Shown in pieces: positions 25,549 through 34,683 of a stretch of 64,000 nucleotides of DNA. This DNA comes from Sphingomonas colocasiae (GTDB taxonomy: Bacteria; Pseudomonadota; Alphaproteobacteria; Sphingomonadales; Sphingomonadaceae). Position 1 is the first letter of the stretch, and each line of letters begins with the position of its first letter. The notes under the pieces were generated by a model. That model was not told the DNA's origin. It did not search any database and worked only from the letters and a program-made list of their open reading frames with translations. The position numbers were made by a program, and so were the translations under genes. The stretch covers positions 1 through 64,000 of the forward strand of contig NZ_JAINVV010000008.1 in the NCBI RefSeq assembly GCF_019880585.1, in the 5' to 3' direction.

Positions 25549-26581
25549 AAGTCCGCTGCGCCGTCGCCGCGCCCCGGCGAACGAGCTCGACCACCCGGCG
25601 TGTCGCGTCGATCACGGCATCGGGCCGATCGATCTGGACATAATGGTTGGCGTCCGTCAACACCCGATGCCAGCTCCGCGTCGACCAGGATGCCTGATCG
25701 TCGTGCAACGCCTTGAGCTCCGCCTGGAAACGCACGCCCTGTTGCGGGTTCAGCTTCATGTCCTTCAGGATCTCCGGCGAATAGGGCGCGACGCCGGTGA
25801 GCACGAACAGCGGCCGGTTACCCAGAGTCCGCACGGCGCCGGCACGCGCCATCGTCCGGTCGAACCCTTCGAGTTCGGCGATCGCGCCGGTGATCGAGCG
25901 ATGCGACAATGCGGTGGTCTCCGCGACGATCGCCGGCGGCCCCTGGGGCGGTTCCTTGCCGCCGACCGCCAGGCGCACCGCGCCCATCCACGACCAGGCC
26001 GCGATCGCCTTCATCGTCGGCACCATCGTGCGGGGATGCGTGTCCGCGCCGGTGACGCGGCGGAACCGCGCGATCTGGTCGGGATGCGAGGTATCGACGA
26101 ACACCAGGCCGGCGACGCGGTCGCCATGGTCCTGCGTGAACACCGTCGCATAAGGCCCGCCGATCGAATGCGCGACCAGCACCAGCGGGCCGGTGACGTC
26201 CGCGGCATCCAGCGTCGCCTGAAGATCGCGCGAGATCGCGGCGGCATCCTGCGGCCCCGATTTGGGATCGCTCCACAAGATGCCGGCGCGATCATAGACG
26301 CAGGCGCGCGTGAACGACGCGACCGGACCGAACACCTTGCTCCACGAGAGCGATCCCGACAGCGTCAGCCCGGCTTCGAAGATCACGGTGGGCGATCCGC
26401 TGCCCCGGCAATCGATATGCATCCGCCGCCCGCCGATATCGACCAGCCGGCCGGTCGGCGGATAGGCGGATGCCGCCTGCCGCCGTTCAAAGGCCTCATA
26501 GCCGCTCCCGACGATCATGGTCGCCGCCGCAACGCCCACGACACCGAGCCCGATGCGCTTCAGCCAGCGGCGCGCGGGCAT
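25508..26581 (-). CDS. alpha/beta hydrolase, N-terminally anchored or exported
   Basis: A 357-residue protein with an N-terminal hydrophobic helix (about 10-28). The hydrolase fold begins at I-G-G-R-R-M-H-I-D-C-R-G-S-G-S-P-T-V. The nucleophile elbow is V-A-H-S-I-G-G (Ser near 140) and the His lies in D-A-N-H-Y-V-Q-I-D-R-P. Its ATG overlaps the stop of the TonB receptor gene (TGATG), so it belongs to that FecI-FecR-controlled operon and may process the imported compound. Its 3' end overlaps the convergent kinase gene by 41 bp. Confidence 0.8.
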   Translation of the reverse strand: MPARRWLKRIGLGVVGVAAATMIVGSGYEAFERRQAASAYPPTGRLVDIGGRRMHIDCRGSGSPTVIFEAGLTLSGSLSWSKVFGPVASFTRACVYDRAGILWSDPKSGPQDAAAISRDLQATLDAADVTGPLVLVAHSIGGPYATVFTQDHGDRVAGLVFVDTSHPDQIARFRRVTGADTHPRTMVPTMKAIAAWSWMGAVRLAVGGKEPPQGPPAIVAETTALSHRSITGAIAELEGFDRTMARAGAVRTLGNRPLFVLTGVAPYSPEILKDMKLNPQQGVRFQAELKALHDDQASWSTRSWHRVLTDANHYVQIDRPDAVIDATRRVVELVRRGAATAQRTSTPGSGNSARAPR

Positions 26582-29040
26582 CAGAAACGCGTCTCGACCG
26601 CGAGGCCGACGGTGCGCGGCTGGACCGGCGTGACCAGGATGTAATTGGGCCGGTTGAGCGCATCGCGCGACAGCGTACGCGTGATCGCGCCGTCGCTGTC
26701 CAGCAAGTTGCGGGCATAGACACGCACGGTCCAGCGTTCGGAGAGGGTGAGCGATGCGTTGAGGTCGATCGCGCCATAGGCGTCCGCGACAACCGGATAG
26801 AGCAGGGGATTGGCGCTGGTCACGTCGGACAGGCGCCGCCCGGTATGGCGCAGGCCCGCGCCGATCTGCATTTCCGCATTGTCGGCCGCACGGAACCGGT
26901 AATCGGCGGTGAGCGCGCCGCTGAACTTCGGAATCCGCGGCAGCCCGTCACCATCGCGCCCGCCCAGGCTGGGCGGCGCATCGGCCGTCAATTGCGCGTC
27001 GGTATAGGCGCCGTTGGCGCCCAGGGTCAGCCCGTCGATCGGCCGCCAGGCAATCGTCGCCTCGAACCCCTGGCTGCGCGCGGAACCCGCATTGGCGAAG
27101 CCAGCGGTGCCGCCCGCGAAATTGACGAGAAGCTGGATGTCCTTCCAGTCCATATAGAAAGCGGCGATGTCGAGCGTCAGGCTGCGATCGAACAGCAGCG
27201 ACTTCAGACCGATCTCGTAATTGACCAGCGAATCCGAATCCACCGTCGGCGGCACGCCCGGCAGGACGACATTGGGGCCGCCGGGCCGGTAGCCGCTGGC
27301 GACACGCGCATAGAGCATGGTGTCGCGGTTCAGGTGGAAACGCGGGCTGACGCTGTAGGTGACGACGCTTTCCGCCGAAGTTCCGGGGGTGTTCGCGGTC
27401 GGCACGATCGCGCCGCTGCTGATCTGGCGAAAGCGCTGTTCGTTGCGCGCCCAGCGCAGCCCGCCGGTCACGTCGAACCGGTCGCTGAACTTGTAGGTGG
27501 CGTTGCCGAAGACCGCATATTCGCGATATCGGGCGGGCAGGCTGGCGATCGCGAGCGGATTGAGGCCGGGAAGCGGATTGCCGCTCATGTCGAACGCCCC
27601 GAGCCGTTGCTCCTGCCCCGTCTTCTCATGGGTGAAGAAACCGCCGATCAGCCACTCGAAACGGTCATTGGTGGGTGAGGTCAGCCGCACTTCCTGCGTG
27701 AATTTCTTTATGTCGAGATCGAGCGTGAAGGGCGCGAGACCGACCGGCGCACCGAACAGCGGAAACAGCACGCCATAGGCGCGGCTGGTATCGCGGACAT
27801 GCCTGGTGCGCGTGCGATTGTACGAACCGGCGGCGGTCAGCGCGGCAAAACCGAGATCGTAATCGATCGTCGCCGCATAATAGTTCAGCGTCTTGCGGAA
27901 GCTCTCGGGCAGGTAATTGTTGTTCGAGAGACCATTGCCGATGCGTTCGCCGGTCACCAGATCCTCGACGACATTGGCATTGCCGTCGGCGTCGATCGTC
28001 TGCCACAGTCCAGACAGCTTCACCGAGAGATCGTCGGTCGGCTTCCACAACAGGCTTACGCGTCCGCCGCGCTGTTCATAGCCATTCTCGTCGCGCTTGC
28101 CGGTGGTGAGGCTGTCCACATAGCCCGGCGCCTTGCGATAGGCGTAGCTCGCGGTCAGGCCCAGCCGATCCTGCACGATCGGCAGGTTGACCATCGCCTG
28201 CCCCGCATAGCCGGCATGGCCCGCGCCCCGGATGCCGAACGTCTCCCCGCCGGCCTTGCCCGAAGCAGCGTCGAGCCGGGGCGAGACCGTCACATATTTG
28301 AGCAGCCCGCCGATCGAGCTGGCGCCGTAGAGCGTCCCCTGCGGGCCGCGCAGCACCTCGATCCGCTCGATATCATAAGGCAGCAGGTCGAGCGTGAAGC
28401 CGGCGCTGCGGGCGTAGATCGAACTGGCGCCGACGGGCGCGTCGTCCAGATAGGTGCCGACCGTCGTGCTCTCCCCGATCGGCGCGATGCCACGCAACGA
28501 CACCGTCGCCTGGCCCGGCGTGCCGGTGCTGTCGATCTGGAGGCCGGGAATATAGGGCCCGACATCGGTCAACTGCCCCGCACCGAACTGCTCCATCTGC
28601 CGTCCGCCGACGACGCTGATCGAGATCGGCACATTGCGCTGCTTCTCGCTGCGCTTCTGCGCGGTCACGACGATCTCGGCATCGCTTTCCGCTTCGGCAT
28701 CGGCGCCGGTTTCTTCAGAGATGCGCGTGGCCGACGCGGCGCGGATCAGGATCGTGCCGTCGGCGTTGACGCTCGCGGCCAGGCCCGATCGCGCGATCAG
28801 CCGGGTGACGGCGTCACGCGCGGTGAAGCTGCCCTTCAGCCGTGCCGCCGTCTGCCCCGCCACCGTTGCCGGCGCGAAGATGATGTTGGCGCCGGTCCGC
28901 CGCGAAACCGCCTTCAACGATGCTTCGAGCGATTGCGCGGGCAGATCGAAATCGATCGCCTGGGCATGGGCCGCCACGGGCGCCAATGCCGCGACCACCG
29001 CCGCCGCCATCATCGTATCGCGCAAACCCCGGTGCCCCAT
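26581..29040 (-). CDS. TonB-dependent receptor with N-terminal STN signalling domain
   Basis: An 819-residue outer-membrane receptor starts at ATG 29040, seven bases after GGGGGA. A signal peptide (1-26) precedes an STN domain (about 28-100: F-D-L-P-A-Q-S-L-E-A-S-L), a TonB-box region (I-V-V-T-A-Q-K-R-S), a plug (V-L-R-G-P-Q-G-T-L-Y-G-A-S-S-I-G-G) and a barrel ending in E-T-R-F. The STN domain passes substrate occupancy to FecR. Gene order FecI-FecR-receptor matches trans-envelope transducing systems. The ligand is not evident; barrel features resemble those of non-siderophore sphingomonad receptors. Confidence 0.9.
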   Translation of the reverse strand: MGHRGLRDTMMAAAVVAALAPVAAHAQAIDFDLPAQSLEASLKAVSRRTGANIIFAPATVAGQTAARLKGSFTARDAVTRLIARSGLAASVNADGTILIRAASATRISEETGADAEAESDAEIVVTAQKRSEKQRNVPISISVVGGRQMEQFGAGQLTDVGPYIPGLQIDSTGTPGQATVSLRGIAPIGESTTVGTYLDDAPVGASSIYARSAGFTLDLLPYDIERIEVLRGPQGTLYGASSIGGLLKYVTVSPRLDAASGKAGGETFGIRGAGHAGYAGQAMVNLPIVQDRLGLTASYAYRKAPGYVDSLTTGKRDENGYEQRGGRVSLLWKPTDDLSVKLSGLWQTIDADGNANVVEDLVTGERIGNGLSNNNYLPESFRKTLNYYAATIDYDLGFAALTAAGSYNRTRTRHVRDTSRAYGVLFPLFGAPVGLAPFTLDLDIKKFTQEVRLTSPTNDRFEWLIGGFFTHEKTGQEQRLGAFDMSGNPLPGLNPLAIASLPARYREYAVFGNATYKFSDRFDVTGGLRWARNEQRFRQISSGAIVPTANTPGTSAESVVTYSVSPRFHLNRDTMLYARVASGYRPGGPNVVLPGVPPTVDSDSLVNYEIGLKSLLFDRSLTLDIAAFYMDWKDIQLLVNFAGGTAGFANAGSARSQGFEATIAWRPIDGLTLGANGAYTDAQLTADAPPSLGGRDGDGLPRIPKFSGALTADYRFRAADNAEMQIGAGLRHTGRRLSDVTSANPLLYPVVADAYGAIDLNASLTLSERWTVRVYARNLLDSDGAITRTLSRDALNRPNYILVTPVQPRTVGLAVETRF

Positions 29041-29123
29041 TCCATCCCCCGTCTTCATGACGCCGGCCATTCGCCAGCACGCCATAGACGCGCGTCCCCC
29101 TGGAACACCCCACCCGCTTTTTT

Positions 29124-30065
29124 TCAGCGTGGCTTGCCGAGGCGCTGCCCCTGGGGAGAGCTGGTCAGCGCCAGCCCGTAAATGTCCGAAACCGCGCGGG
29201 CGAACTGCGCGCTGTCGGTGGCGCGGAAGGCGCCGCTGATCCGCAATCGCGCGACGGCGGGATCGTCGATCGCGATCGGCTGATCGGCATAGCGGTTCAT
29301 TTCCGCCACCGCCTCGCCCAGCGGGGTATCGCCGAACACCACTTGCCCGGCGCGCCAGGCGCGCGCGGTCTGGAGATTGACCGCCTGGAGCATCGGCCGC
29401 GCACCGGGCGTCGCCTGTCGCAGCCGCTGGCCCGGAACCATCTCGATCTCGGCGGGCGCGACGCCGGCCCTGGACGGTTCGACCACGCGGACCTTGCCTT
29501 CGGCCAAGGTCACCGACAGGCCGCCATCGACGAAGCGGACATCGAAAACCGTGCCCACCGCCACGACGCGGGTGCCGCCGGCCTCGACGATGAATGGCCT
29601 CAGCGAATCCTTCGCGACCTCGAACGACGCCTCGCCGCGATCGAGCCGGACGAGGCGGCGATCGGCGTCGAACGCGGTGGTCAGCGCCGTCGCGGTGTTG
29701 AGCGTCACGACCGACCCGTCGGCCAGGCGCAGCGAACGCTGCTCGCCCACCGCGGTCTCAATCGGCGCCGGGCGCTGCGCATACCAGCCGCCGATGCCGA
29801 CAGCGACGGCCAGGCTGGCGGCAAGCGCCAGCGCGAGCGGCCGTCGCGAACGGCGCGCGGGCCCCGCCGCGGCCCTGGCGCCACCCGCCAGATCCCAGGT
29901 CTCGCTCGTCATTTCGAACGCCGCGCGATTGGCCGCGCTGGCATCGAGCCAGACACGAAAATCGCGCTCGACCTCCGGCCCGCGTGTGTCCGACTGGAGG
30001 CGCGCGACCCAGACCGAGGCCTCGACGATCTTCTCCTCGTCCACCGGCTCAGGCTTCGCGGTCAA
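29124..30065 (-). CDS. FecR-type anti-sigma/sigma regulator
   Basis: A 313-residue inner-membrane protein. A cytoplasmic DUF4880 part (about 8-55, A-S-V-W-V-A-R-L-Q and F-R-V-W-L-D-A-S-A-A-N-R-A-A-F) precedes a TM helix (about 75-95) and a periplasmic FecR domain (about 105-205, V-G-E-Q-R-S-L-R-L-A-D-G-S-V-V-T-L-N-T). A C-terminal STN-contact region follows (L-G-E-A-V-A-E-M-N-R-Y). The TTG start at 30065 overlaps the sigma-factor stop; GTG 30044 is an alternative. It relays the receptor signal to the FecI-type factor. Confidence 0.9.
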   Translation of the reverse strand: MTAKPEPVDEEKIVEASVWVARLQSDTRGPEVERDFRVWLDASAANRAAFEMTSETWDLAGGARAAAGPARRSRRPLALALAASLAVAVGIGGWYAQRPAPIETAVGEQRSLRLADGSVVTLNTATALTTAFDADRRLVRLDRGEASFEVAKDSLRPFIVEAGGTRVVAVGTVFDVRFVDGGLSVTLAEGKVRVVEPSRAGVAPAEIEMVPGQRLRQATPGARPMLQAVNLQTARAWRAGQVVFGDTPLGEAVAEMNRYADQPIAIDDPAVARLRISGAFRATDSAQFARAVSDIYGLALTSSPQGQRLGKPR

Positions 30066-30540
30066 TGCGGTTCACCTTCATCGTCAGCTTCGCCACGGCG
30101 CGCGCCATCGCCTTTTCCACCGCGCTCGACGAGATACCGAAGGCCGCCGCCGCCTGGCTATAGGTCAGCCCGTCGACGCGGACCGCGATGAAGATCTCGC
30201 GCGTGCGTTCGGGCAGGTCCGCGATCGCGGCCTCCACCAGGCGCAGCCGCTCGCGCATCGCCAGCACCTCGTCCTGCGGCGGGGCGGCGGGATGGAGCAG
30301 ATCGAGCACCGCGCGGTCGGCATGCGCGGTCGTGCGCACGCGCTGATGGCGGCCGAGCGACGCCGAAAGATTGAGCGCGGTCCGCCACAGGAAGCGCTCG
30401 CGATCAACGATCGGCCGTTCGGGCGGCTGCGCGGACAGCCGTGTATAGGCTTCCTGCACGATATCCTCCGCATCGTCGCCGGCACGCGTCCGCGCGCGCA
30501 GATATTGCATCAATCTCGCCCGGAAGCCGTGATCGGCCAT
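30049..30540 (-). CDS. FecI-type ECF sigma factor
   Basis: A 163-residue protein starts at ATG 30540 behind GAGAGGAGGG. Region 2 contains A-E-D-I-V-Q-E-A-Y-T-R-L. Region 4 contains L-P-E-R-T-R-E-I-F-I-A-V-R-V-D-G-L-T-Y-S-Q-A-A. No N-terminal extension is present. It is first in the operon with FecR (17-bp overlap), the STN receptor and the hydrolase, and most likely drives transcription of the receptor on substrate binding. Confidence 0.9.
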   Translation of the reverse strand: MADHGFRARLMQYLRARTRAGDDAEDIVQEAYTRLSAQPPERPIVDRERFLWRTALNLSASLGRHQRVRTTAHADRAVLDLLHPAAPPQDEVLAMRERLRLVEAAIADLPERTREIFIAVRVDGLTYSQAAAAFGISSSAVEKAMARAVAKLTMKVNRIDREA

Positions 30541-30601
30541 GCGGCCCTCCTCTCGCGCGCGAGGATCGCGCATCGCGGCGGCGGCGCAAGTGGGTTTCGG
30601 T

Positions 30602-31522
30602 TCAGTTCGCCCGCCTCACCCTGCCGGCGGCCAGCCGCTCGGCCAGGAAATCGACGAAGACGCGCACGCGCGCCGGCGTGTTCGCGCCGCCGACAAAGAC
30701 CGCATGGATATCCTCGCGGTCGCCGGGATTATAGGGTTCGAGCAACGCCACCAGCCGCCCTGCCGCGATATCGTCGACGACATGGAAACTGCCGACGCGC
30801 GCGATGCCGACGCCCTGGCGCGCGAGCTGGACCAGGGTTTCGCCATTGTTCGCCTCGATATTGCCCTTGACGCCCAGCGCATAATCGCGGCCGTCGCGGC
30901 GGAAGGGCCAGACCGGTTCCGCCCGGCGGAAATTGAAGTTCAGGCAATTGTGCGCGTGCAGATCCTCCGGGACGTCCGGCGTGCCCATCCGCGCCAGATA
31001 ATCGGGCGAGGCGACGATCGTGCGGCCATTCTCGCCCAGCTTCCGCGCGGTCAGCAAACTGTCGGGCAACGGACCGAAGCGGATGGCGATATCGGCGCGG
31101 CCGCCGGCGATATCGACCAGCGTGTCGCCCAGGCTGATATCGACCAATATGTGCGGATAGAGCTGAACGAATTCCTCCAGCAGCGGCACGATCGACAGCC
31201 GCCCATGCGCGAGCGCCGCGCTTACCCGCAACCGGCCGCGCGGCGCCGCCTGCTCGGCGATCGCTTCCTCGGTTTCGGCCATGTCCGCCAGGATCCGCTG
31301 CGCCGCCAGATGATAGGCCTCGCCTTCCGGCGTCAGGATCATGCGGCGCGTGGTGCGCACGATCAGCCGGACGCCCAGCCGCGCCTCGATCCGCGCGACG
31401 ATGCGGCTCACCGCCGAGGGGGTAAGCCCCAGCACCCGCCCCGCCGAGGAGAAACTGCCCTCGCGGATCGCCGCGACGAACGCCTCCATCTCACCCGACC
31501 GATCGATCATTTCGCGCGCCAT
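30602..31522 (-). CDS. LysR-family transcriptional regulator
   Basis: A 306-residue protein. The N-terminal winged HTH (about 10-70) contains F-V-A-A-I-R-E-G-S-F-S-S-A-G-R-V-L-G-L-T-P-S-A-V-S-R. The effector domain (about 95-295) has type 2 periplasmic-binding-protein features, including I-A-I-R-F-G-P-L and C-L-N-F-N-F-R-R. This arrangement matches the CrgA/YhjC-like LysR group. It is divergent from the MFS exporter at 31682, which it probably controls. Confidence 0.9.
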   Translation of the reverse strand: MAREMIDRSGEMEAFVAAIREGSFSSAGRVLGLTPSAVSRIVARIEARLGVRLIVRTTRRMILTPEGEAYHLAAQRILADMAETEEAIAEQAAPRGRLRVSAALAHGRLSIVPLLEEFVQLYPHILVDISLGDTLVDIAGGRADIAIRFGPLPDSLLTARKLGENGRTIVASPDYLARMGTPDVPEDLHAHNCLNFNFRRAEPVWPFRRDGRDYALGVKGNIEANNGETLVQLARQGVGIARVGSFHVVDDIAAGRLVALLEPYNPGDREDIHAVFVGGANTPARVRVFVDFLAERLAAGRVRRAN

Positions 31523-31595
31523 TGTTGATTCCCACGCACAGATGCTTCGCCTGCACGCCGTCTACCGGACATTGCCGCGAAGCGCCATTTGTACG

Positions 31596-31627
31596 CGATC
31601 CCGAGGATGCTGGCGCATCCGGGATCG
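31596..31627. promoter_or_regulatory. inverted repeat upstream of the MFS gene
   Basis: CGATCCC-GA-GGATGC and GCATCC-G-GGATCG form a near-perfect inverted repeat in the LysR/MFS intergenic region, about 55 bp before the MFS start codon. It could be the LysR binding site or an RNA hairpin in the leader. Confidence 0.4.
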
Positions 31628-31681
31628 TTTCGCTCAAGCGCCGCGCAGGCTGACGCAATCAAAAATGAAAGGGTGCGCCCC

Positions 31682-32854
31682 ATGAAGATCAACCCGCCGC
31701 TCCTGGCGCTCGCCATCGGCGCATTCGGCATCGGCGTGACCGAATTCGCCCCCATGGGACTGCTGCCGGTGATCGCGAACGATCTGGGCGTCTCGATTCC
31801 GGCGGCCGGGCTGCTTGTCAGCGCCTATGCGCTGGGCGTGCTGATCGGCGCGCCACTGATGACGCTGACCACCGGACGCGTGCCGCGCCGCACCTTGCTG
31901 ATGCTGCTGATGGGGATCTTCACGGTCGGCAACCTGGTGTCGGCGATCTCCGACGGCTATGCGATGCTGCTGGTCTCTCGCGTCATCACCTCGTTCAACC
32001 ATGGCGCCTTTTTCGGCGTGGGATCGCTGGTCGCGGCCAGCGTGGTGCCCGCCGACAAGCGCGCCGGCGCGGTGGCGGCGATGTTCATGGGCCTGACCAT
32101 CGCCAATATCGCGGGCGTGCCGCTCGCCACCTGGGCGGGCGAACTGATGGGCTGGCGCGCCGCCTTCTGGGGGATCGCGCTGCTCGGCCTCGTCACGCTG
32201 GCGGCGCTGCGCTTCGCGCTGCCCGATCTGCCCGCCGACCAGGGAACCGACATGCGCGCCGAACTGCGCGAACTGACGCGCGGGCCAGTGCTGGCGGCCC
32301 TCGCGCTCACCGTCATCGGATCGAGCGCGATGTTCACGGTCTTCACCTATATCGCGCCGATCCTGCGCGTGGAGGCGCATGCGTCTACAATGTTCGTCAC
32401 CGCCATGCTCGTGCTCTATGGCCTGGGCCTTACCGTCGGCAACTGGCTGGGCGGCCGCTATGCCGATCGCTCGGTCGACGGCACGCTGATCGCGGCGCTG
32501 GGCGCGCTGGTGCTGCTGCTGATCCTGTTCGCCGGAATGATGCACTGGCCGGCGCCGGCGGCAGTGCTGATCTTCCTGTGGGGGGTGGCGAGCTTCGCGC
32601 TGGTGCCGCCGCTGCAGATGCGCGTGATGACCGAAGCGGCGAGCGCCCCCAACCTCGCCTCCGCGATGAATATCGGCGCCTTCAATCTCGGCAATGCCAT
32701 CGGCGCCGCGCTGGGCGGCGGCGTGATCGGGGCCGGGCTCGGCTATCCGGCGGTGTCGCTCGCCGGCGCGGCGATGGCGGGTGCCGGGCTCGCGCTTGTC
32801 ATCGGCCTGCGCCGCAAACCCCGGGCCGCGCAACTCGCCAACGCATGCCCATGA
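31682..32854 (+). CDS. MFS transporter, DHA1 family (AraJ/YdhP-like)
   Basis: A 390-residue inner-membrane protein with 12 hydrophobic helices starts at ATG 31682 behind GAAAGGG. Early motif G-I-G-V-T-E-F-A-P-M-G-L-L-P and the loop-2 motif G-A-P-L-M-T-L-T-T-G-R-V-P-R-R are those of DHA1 drug/sugar efflux proteins. A longer start at 31589 would add a hydrophilic, unconserved-looking stretch. Divergent LysR regulator; likely substrate-inducible export of small molecules. Confidence 0.85.
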   Translation: MKINPPLLALAIGAFGIGVTEFAPMGLLPVIANDLGVSIPAAGLLVSAYALGVLIGAPLMTLTTGRVPRRTLLMLLMGIFTVGNLVSAISDGYAMLLVSRVITSFNHGAFFGVGSLVAASVVPADKRAGAVAAMFMGLTIANIAGVPLATWAGELMGWRAAFWGIALLGLVTLAALRFALPDLPADQGTDMRAELRELTRGPVLAALALTVIGSSAMFTVFTYIAPILRVEAHASTMFVTAMLVLYGLGLTVGNWLGGRYADRSVDGTLIAALGALVLLLILFAGMMHWPAPAAVLIFLWGVASFALVPPLQMRVMTEAASAPNLASAMNIGAFNLGNAIGAALGGGVIGAGLGYPAVSLAGAAMAGAGLALVIGLRRKPRAAQLANACP

Positions 32855-32958
32855 TAAATCAATCCTGATCGAACCAGATATTTTCCATTTGGAGAAAACA
32901 CCCGGCCGTCCTACGCTTCGCGAAATATGATCCAATCGCGTCGGACGGGGGACATGGG

Positions 32959-33828
32959 ATGGACAGGGGCAAACTGACGGGCGACGTATCGCTTTTCCTG
33001 GTGCTGACCTTGGCGATCAGTTGCATCTTCTATGCGCTGATCCTGAGCGCCGGGCCGGTGCAGGGATTGCGCCTGTATATCACCGGACTGATGTGGGCGC
33101 CCGCGGTCGGCGCATTGCTCACCGTCCATATCCGCAAGCTCGACCTGGCGTCGCTCGGCTGGGGCTGGGGCGAAAACCGGTGGAACCTCGCCGGCTACCT
33201 CATCCCGCTCGGCTATGCCGGGATCGCCTATCTCATCATCTGGCTGACCGGCCTTGGCGGCTTCGCCGACGCGAAGAATGTCGCGCAATTCGCGGAGATG
33301 CTCGGCTGGAAGAATGCGGAACCGGCGATCGTCGTCATCGGCTATGTCCTGCTCGCGGCCACCGCGGGCTTCGTCACCTCGCTCGCGACCGGGCTGGGCG
33401 AAGAGATCGGCTGGCGCGGCTTCCTGGCGCCACGCATGGCGGCATTGACGGGTTTCACGCCCAGCGTGTTCATCGTCGGGCTGATCTGGGGCGCCTGGCA
33501 CATGCCGCTGCTGCTGTTCGGCGATTACAACCAGGGCACCGAATGGTGGGTTGCCGCACCCTGCTTCATGGTGCTCGTCTTCAGCGTGAGCATGATCATG
33601 GCCTGGCTCCGCCTGCGTTCCGGCAGCCTGTGGCCCTGCGCGATCCTGCACGCCAGCCACAACCTGTTCATCCAGGCCGTCTTCACGCCACTGACCGGCG
33701 AACGCGGCACCGCCACCGCCTATGCGATCGACGAATTCGGCATCGTCGTGCCCGCCGTGCTGATCGGCTTCGCGATCTGGTTCTGGTTGCGGCGCGGACA
33801 GGTTTCGCAGCCCGCGATCGCGTCCTGA
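32959..33828 (+). CDS. CPBP-family intramembrane metalloprotease
   Basis: A 289-residue membrane protein with about eight hydrophobic segments. The CPBP/CaaX signature is complete: E-E-I-G-W-R-G (near 155), W-G-A-W-H-M-P (near 178) and a late H-A-S-H-N-L. These provide the Glu-Glu, His and His/Asn residues for zinc-type proteolysis in the membrane. Some bacterial members protect against self-made bacteriocins, others have unknown substrates. It stands alone, 104 bp after the MFS gene. Start ATG 32959 has GGGGGAC upstream. Confidence 0.85.
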   Translation: MDRGKLTGDVSLFLVLTLAISCIFYALILSAGPVQGLRLYITGLMWAPAVGALLTVHIRKLDLASLGWGWGENRWNLAGYLIPLGYAGIAYLIIWLTGLGGFADAKNVAQFAEMLGWKNAEPAIVVIGYVLLAATAGFVTSLATGLGEEIGWRGFLAPRMAALTGFTPSVFIVGLIWGAWHMPLLLFGDYNQGTEWWVAAPCFMVLVFSVSMIMAWLRLRSGSLWPCAILHASHNLFIQAVFTPLTGERGTATAYAIDEFGIVVPAVLIGFAIWFWLRRGQVSQPAIAS

Positions 33829-33929
33829 TCGATGCGCCGGGATCACCCTTGTCACCCGATCGCAGGATTTACGGCCCGTCCGATTGCGCAAGCCATATCC
33901 AGATCATATGTAATGAGCCGTTTGAAGCG

Positions 33930-34025
33930 ATGAGTTCCAATCAAGAGACAATGAATCACTCCATGGAAATGCCGGACACCGCCAATGCGGATCATTCCCC
34001 TGTCGATGGAGCGATCATCGCATGA
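33930..34025 (+). CDS. possible 31-residue leader peptide upstream of XRE-cupin gene
   Basis: A short ORF rich in Met, Asn, His and Asp (starts M-S-S-N-Q-E-T-M-N-H) ends in TGA that overlaps the regulator's ATG (ATGA). The AT-rich stretch upstream suggests that transcription starts near 33890-33920. The overlap would couple regulator translation to this ORF. The ribosome site is weak, and it could be chance. Confidence 0.3.
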   Translation: MSSNQETMNHSMEMPDTANADHSPVDGAIIA

Positions 34026-34669
34026 AGGGCGACCAACCCACGCTCGGCACGCTGTTGCGCGGTCTACGGACGCGCAACAACTGGACGCTCAAGGAAATGA
34101 GCGACCATAGCGGCATCCCGATCTCGACGCTGTCCAAGGTCGAGCATGACCGGCTGACGCTCACCTATGACAAGCTGCTCCAGCTCAGCCAGCGGCTCAA
34201 CATCCGCATGTCCGAACTGTTCGCGGAAACCGACCCCGCCGCCGAGACGCAAGTGACCGCGCGGCGCAGTATCGGCGAGTTGGAGAGCGCGATCCGCGTC
34301 ACCACGCCGAATTACGATTATCACTATCTCTGCACCGAATTGCGCCGCAAACGGATGATCCCGCTGATCACGCGCATCCGCGCCAAATCGGCCGAGGAAT
34401 TCGGCGAGCCCGTGCGCCACCCCGGCGAGGAGTTCGTCTATGTCGTGAAGGGCAGGATCGTCGTCCACACCGAATTCTACGATCCCGTCACGCTGGACGA
34501 AGGCGCGTCGATCTATCTCGATTCGAACATGGGCCATGCCTATGTCACGGCCGAGGGCTGCGAAGAGGCGATCGTGCTGGGCGTCTGCTCAAGCGCCGAG
34601 GACGGCCTGATGGATTCGCTGCTCAACCTGCATGGCGACGACGCCGAGCTGGAGAATATGCCGGCCTGA
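34022..34669 (+). CDS. XRE-family regulator with C-terminal cupin domain
   Basis: A 215-residue cytoplasmic protein. The N-terminal HTH (about 8-65) contains L-R-T-R-N-N-W-T-L-K-E-M-S-D-H-S-G-I-P-I-S-T-L-S-K-V-E. The C-terminal cupin_2 (about 125-200) contains H-P-G-E-E-F-V-Y-V-V-K-G-R-I and Y-L-D-S-N-M-G-H-A-Y. Such regulators bind a small ligand in the cupin and often repress catabolic or transport genes. It is convergent with the Lrp-type gene; its target is unclear. Confidence 0.85.
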   Translation: MKGDQPTLGTLLRGLRTRNNWTLKEMSDHSGIPISTLSKVEHDRLTLTYDKLLQLSQRLNIRMSELFAETDPAAETQVTARRSIGELESAIRVTTPNYDYHYLCTELRRKRMIPLITRIRAKSAEEFGEPVRHPGEEFVYVVKGRIVVHTEFYDPVTLDEGASIYLDSNMGHAYVTAEGCEEAIVLGVCSSAEDGLMDSLLNLHGDDAELENMPA

Positions 34670-34683
34670 CCGCCGGTCGCGCC

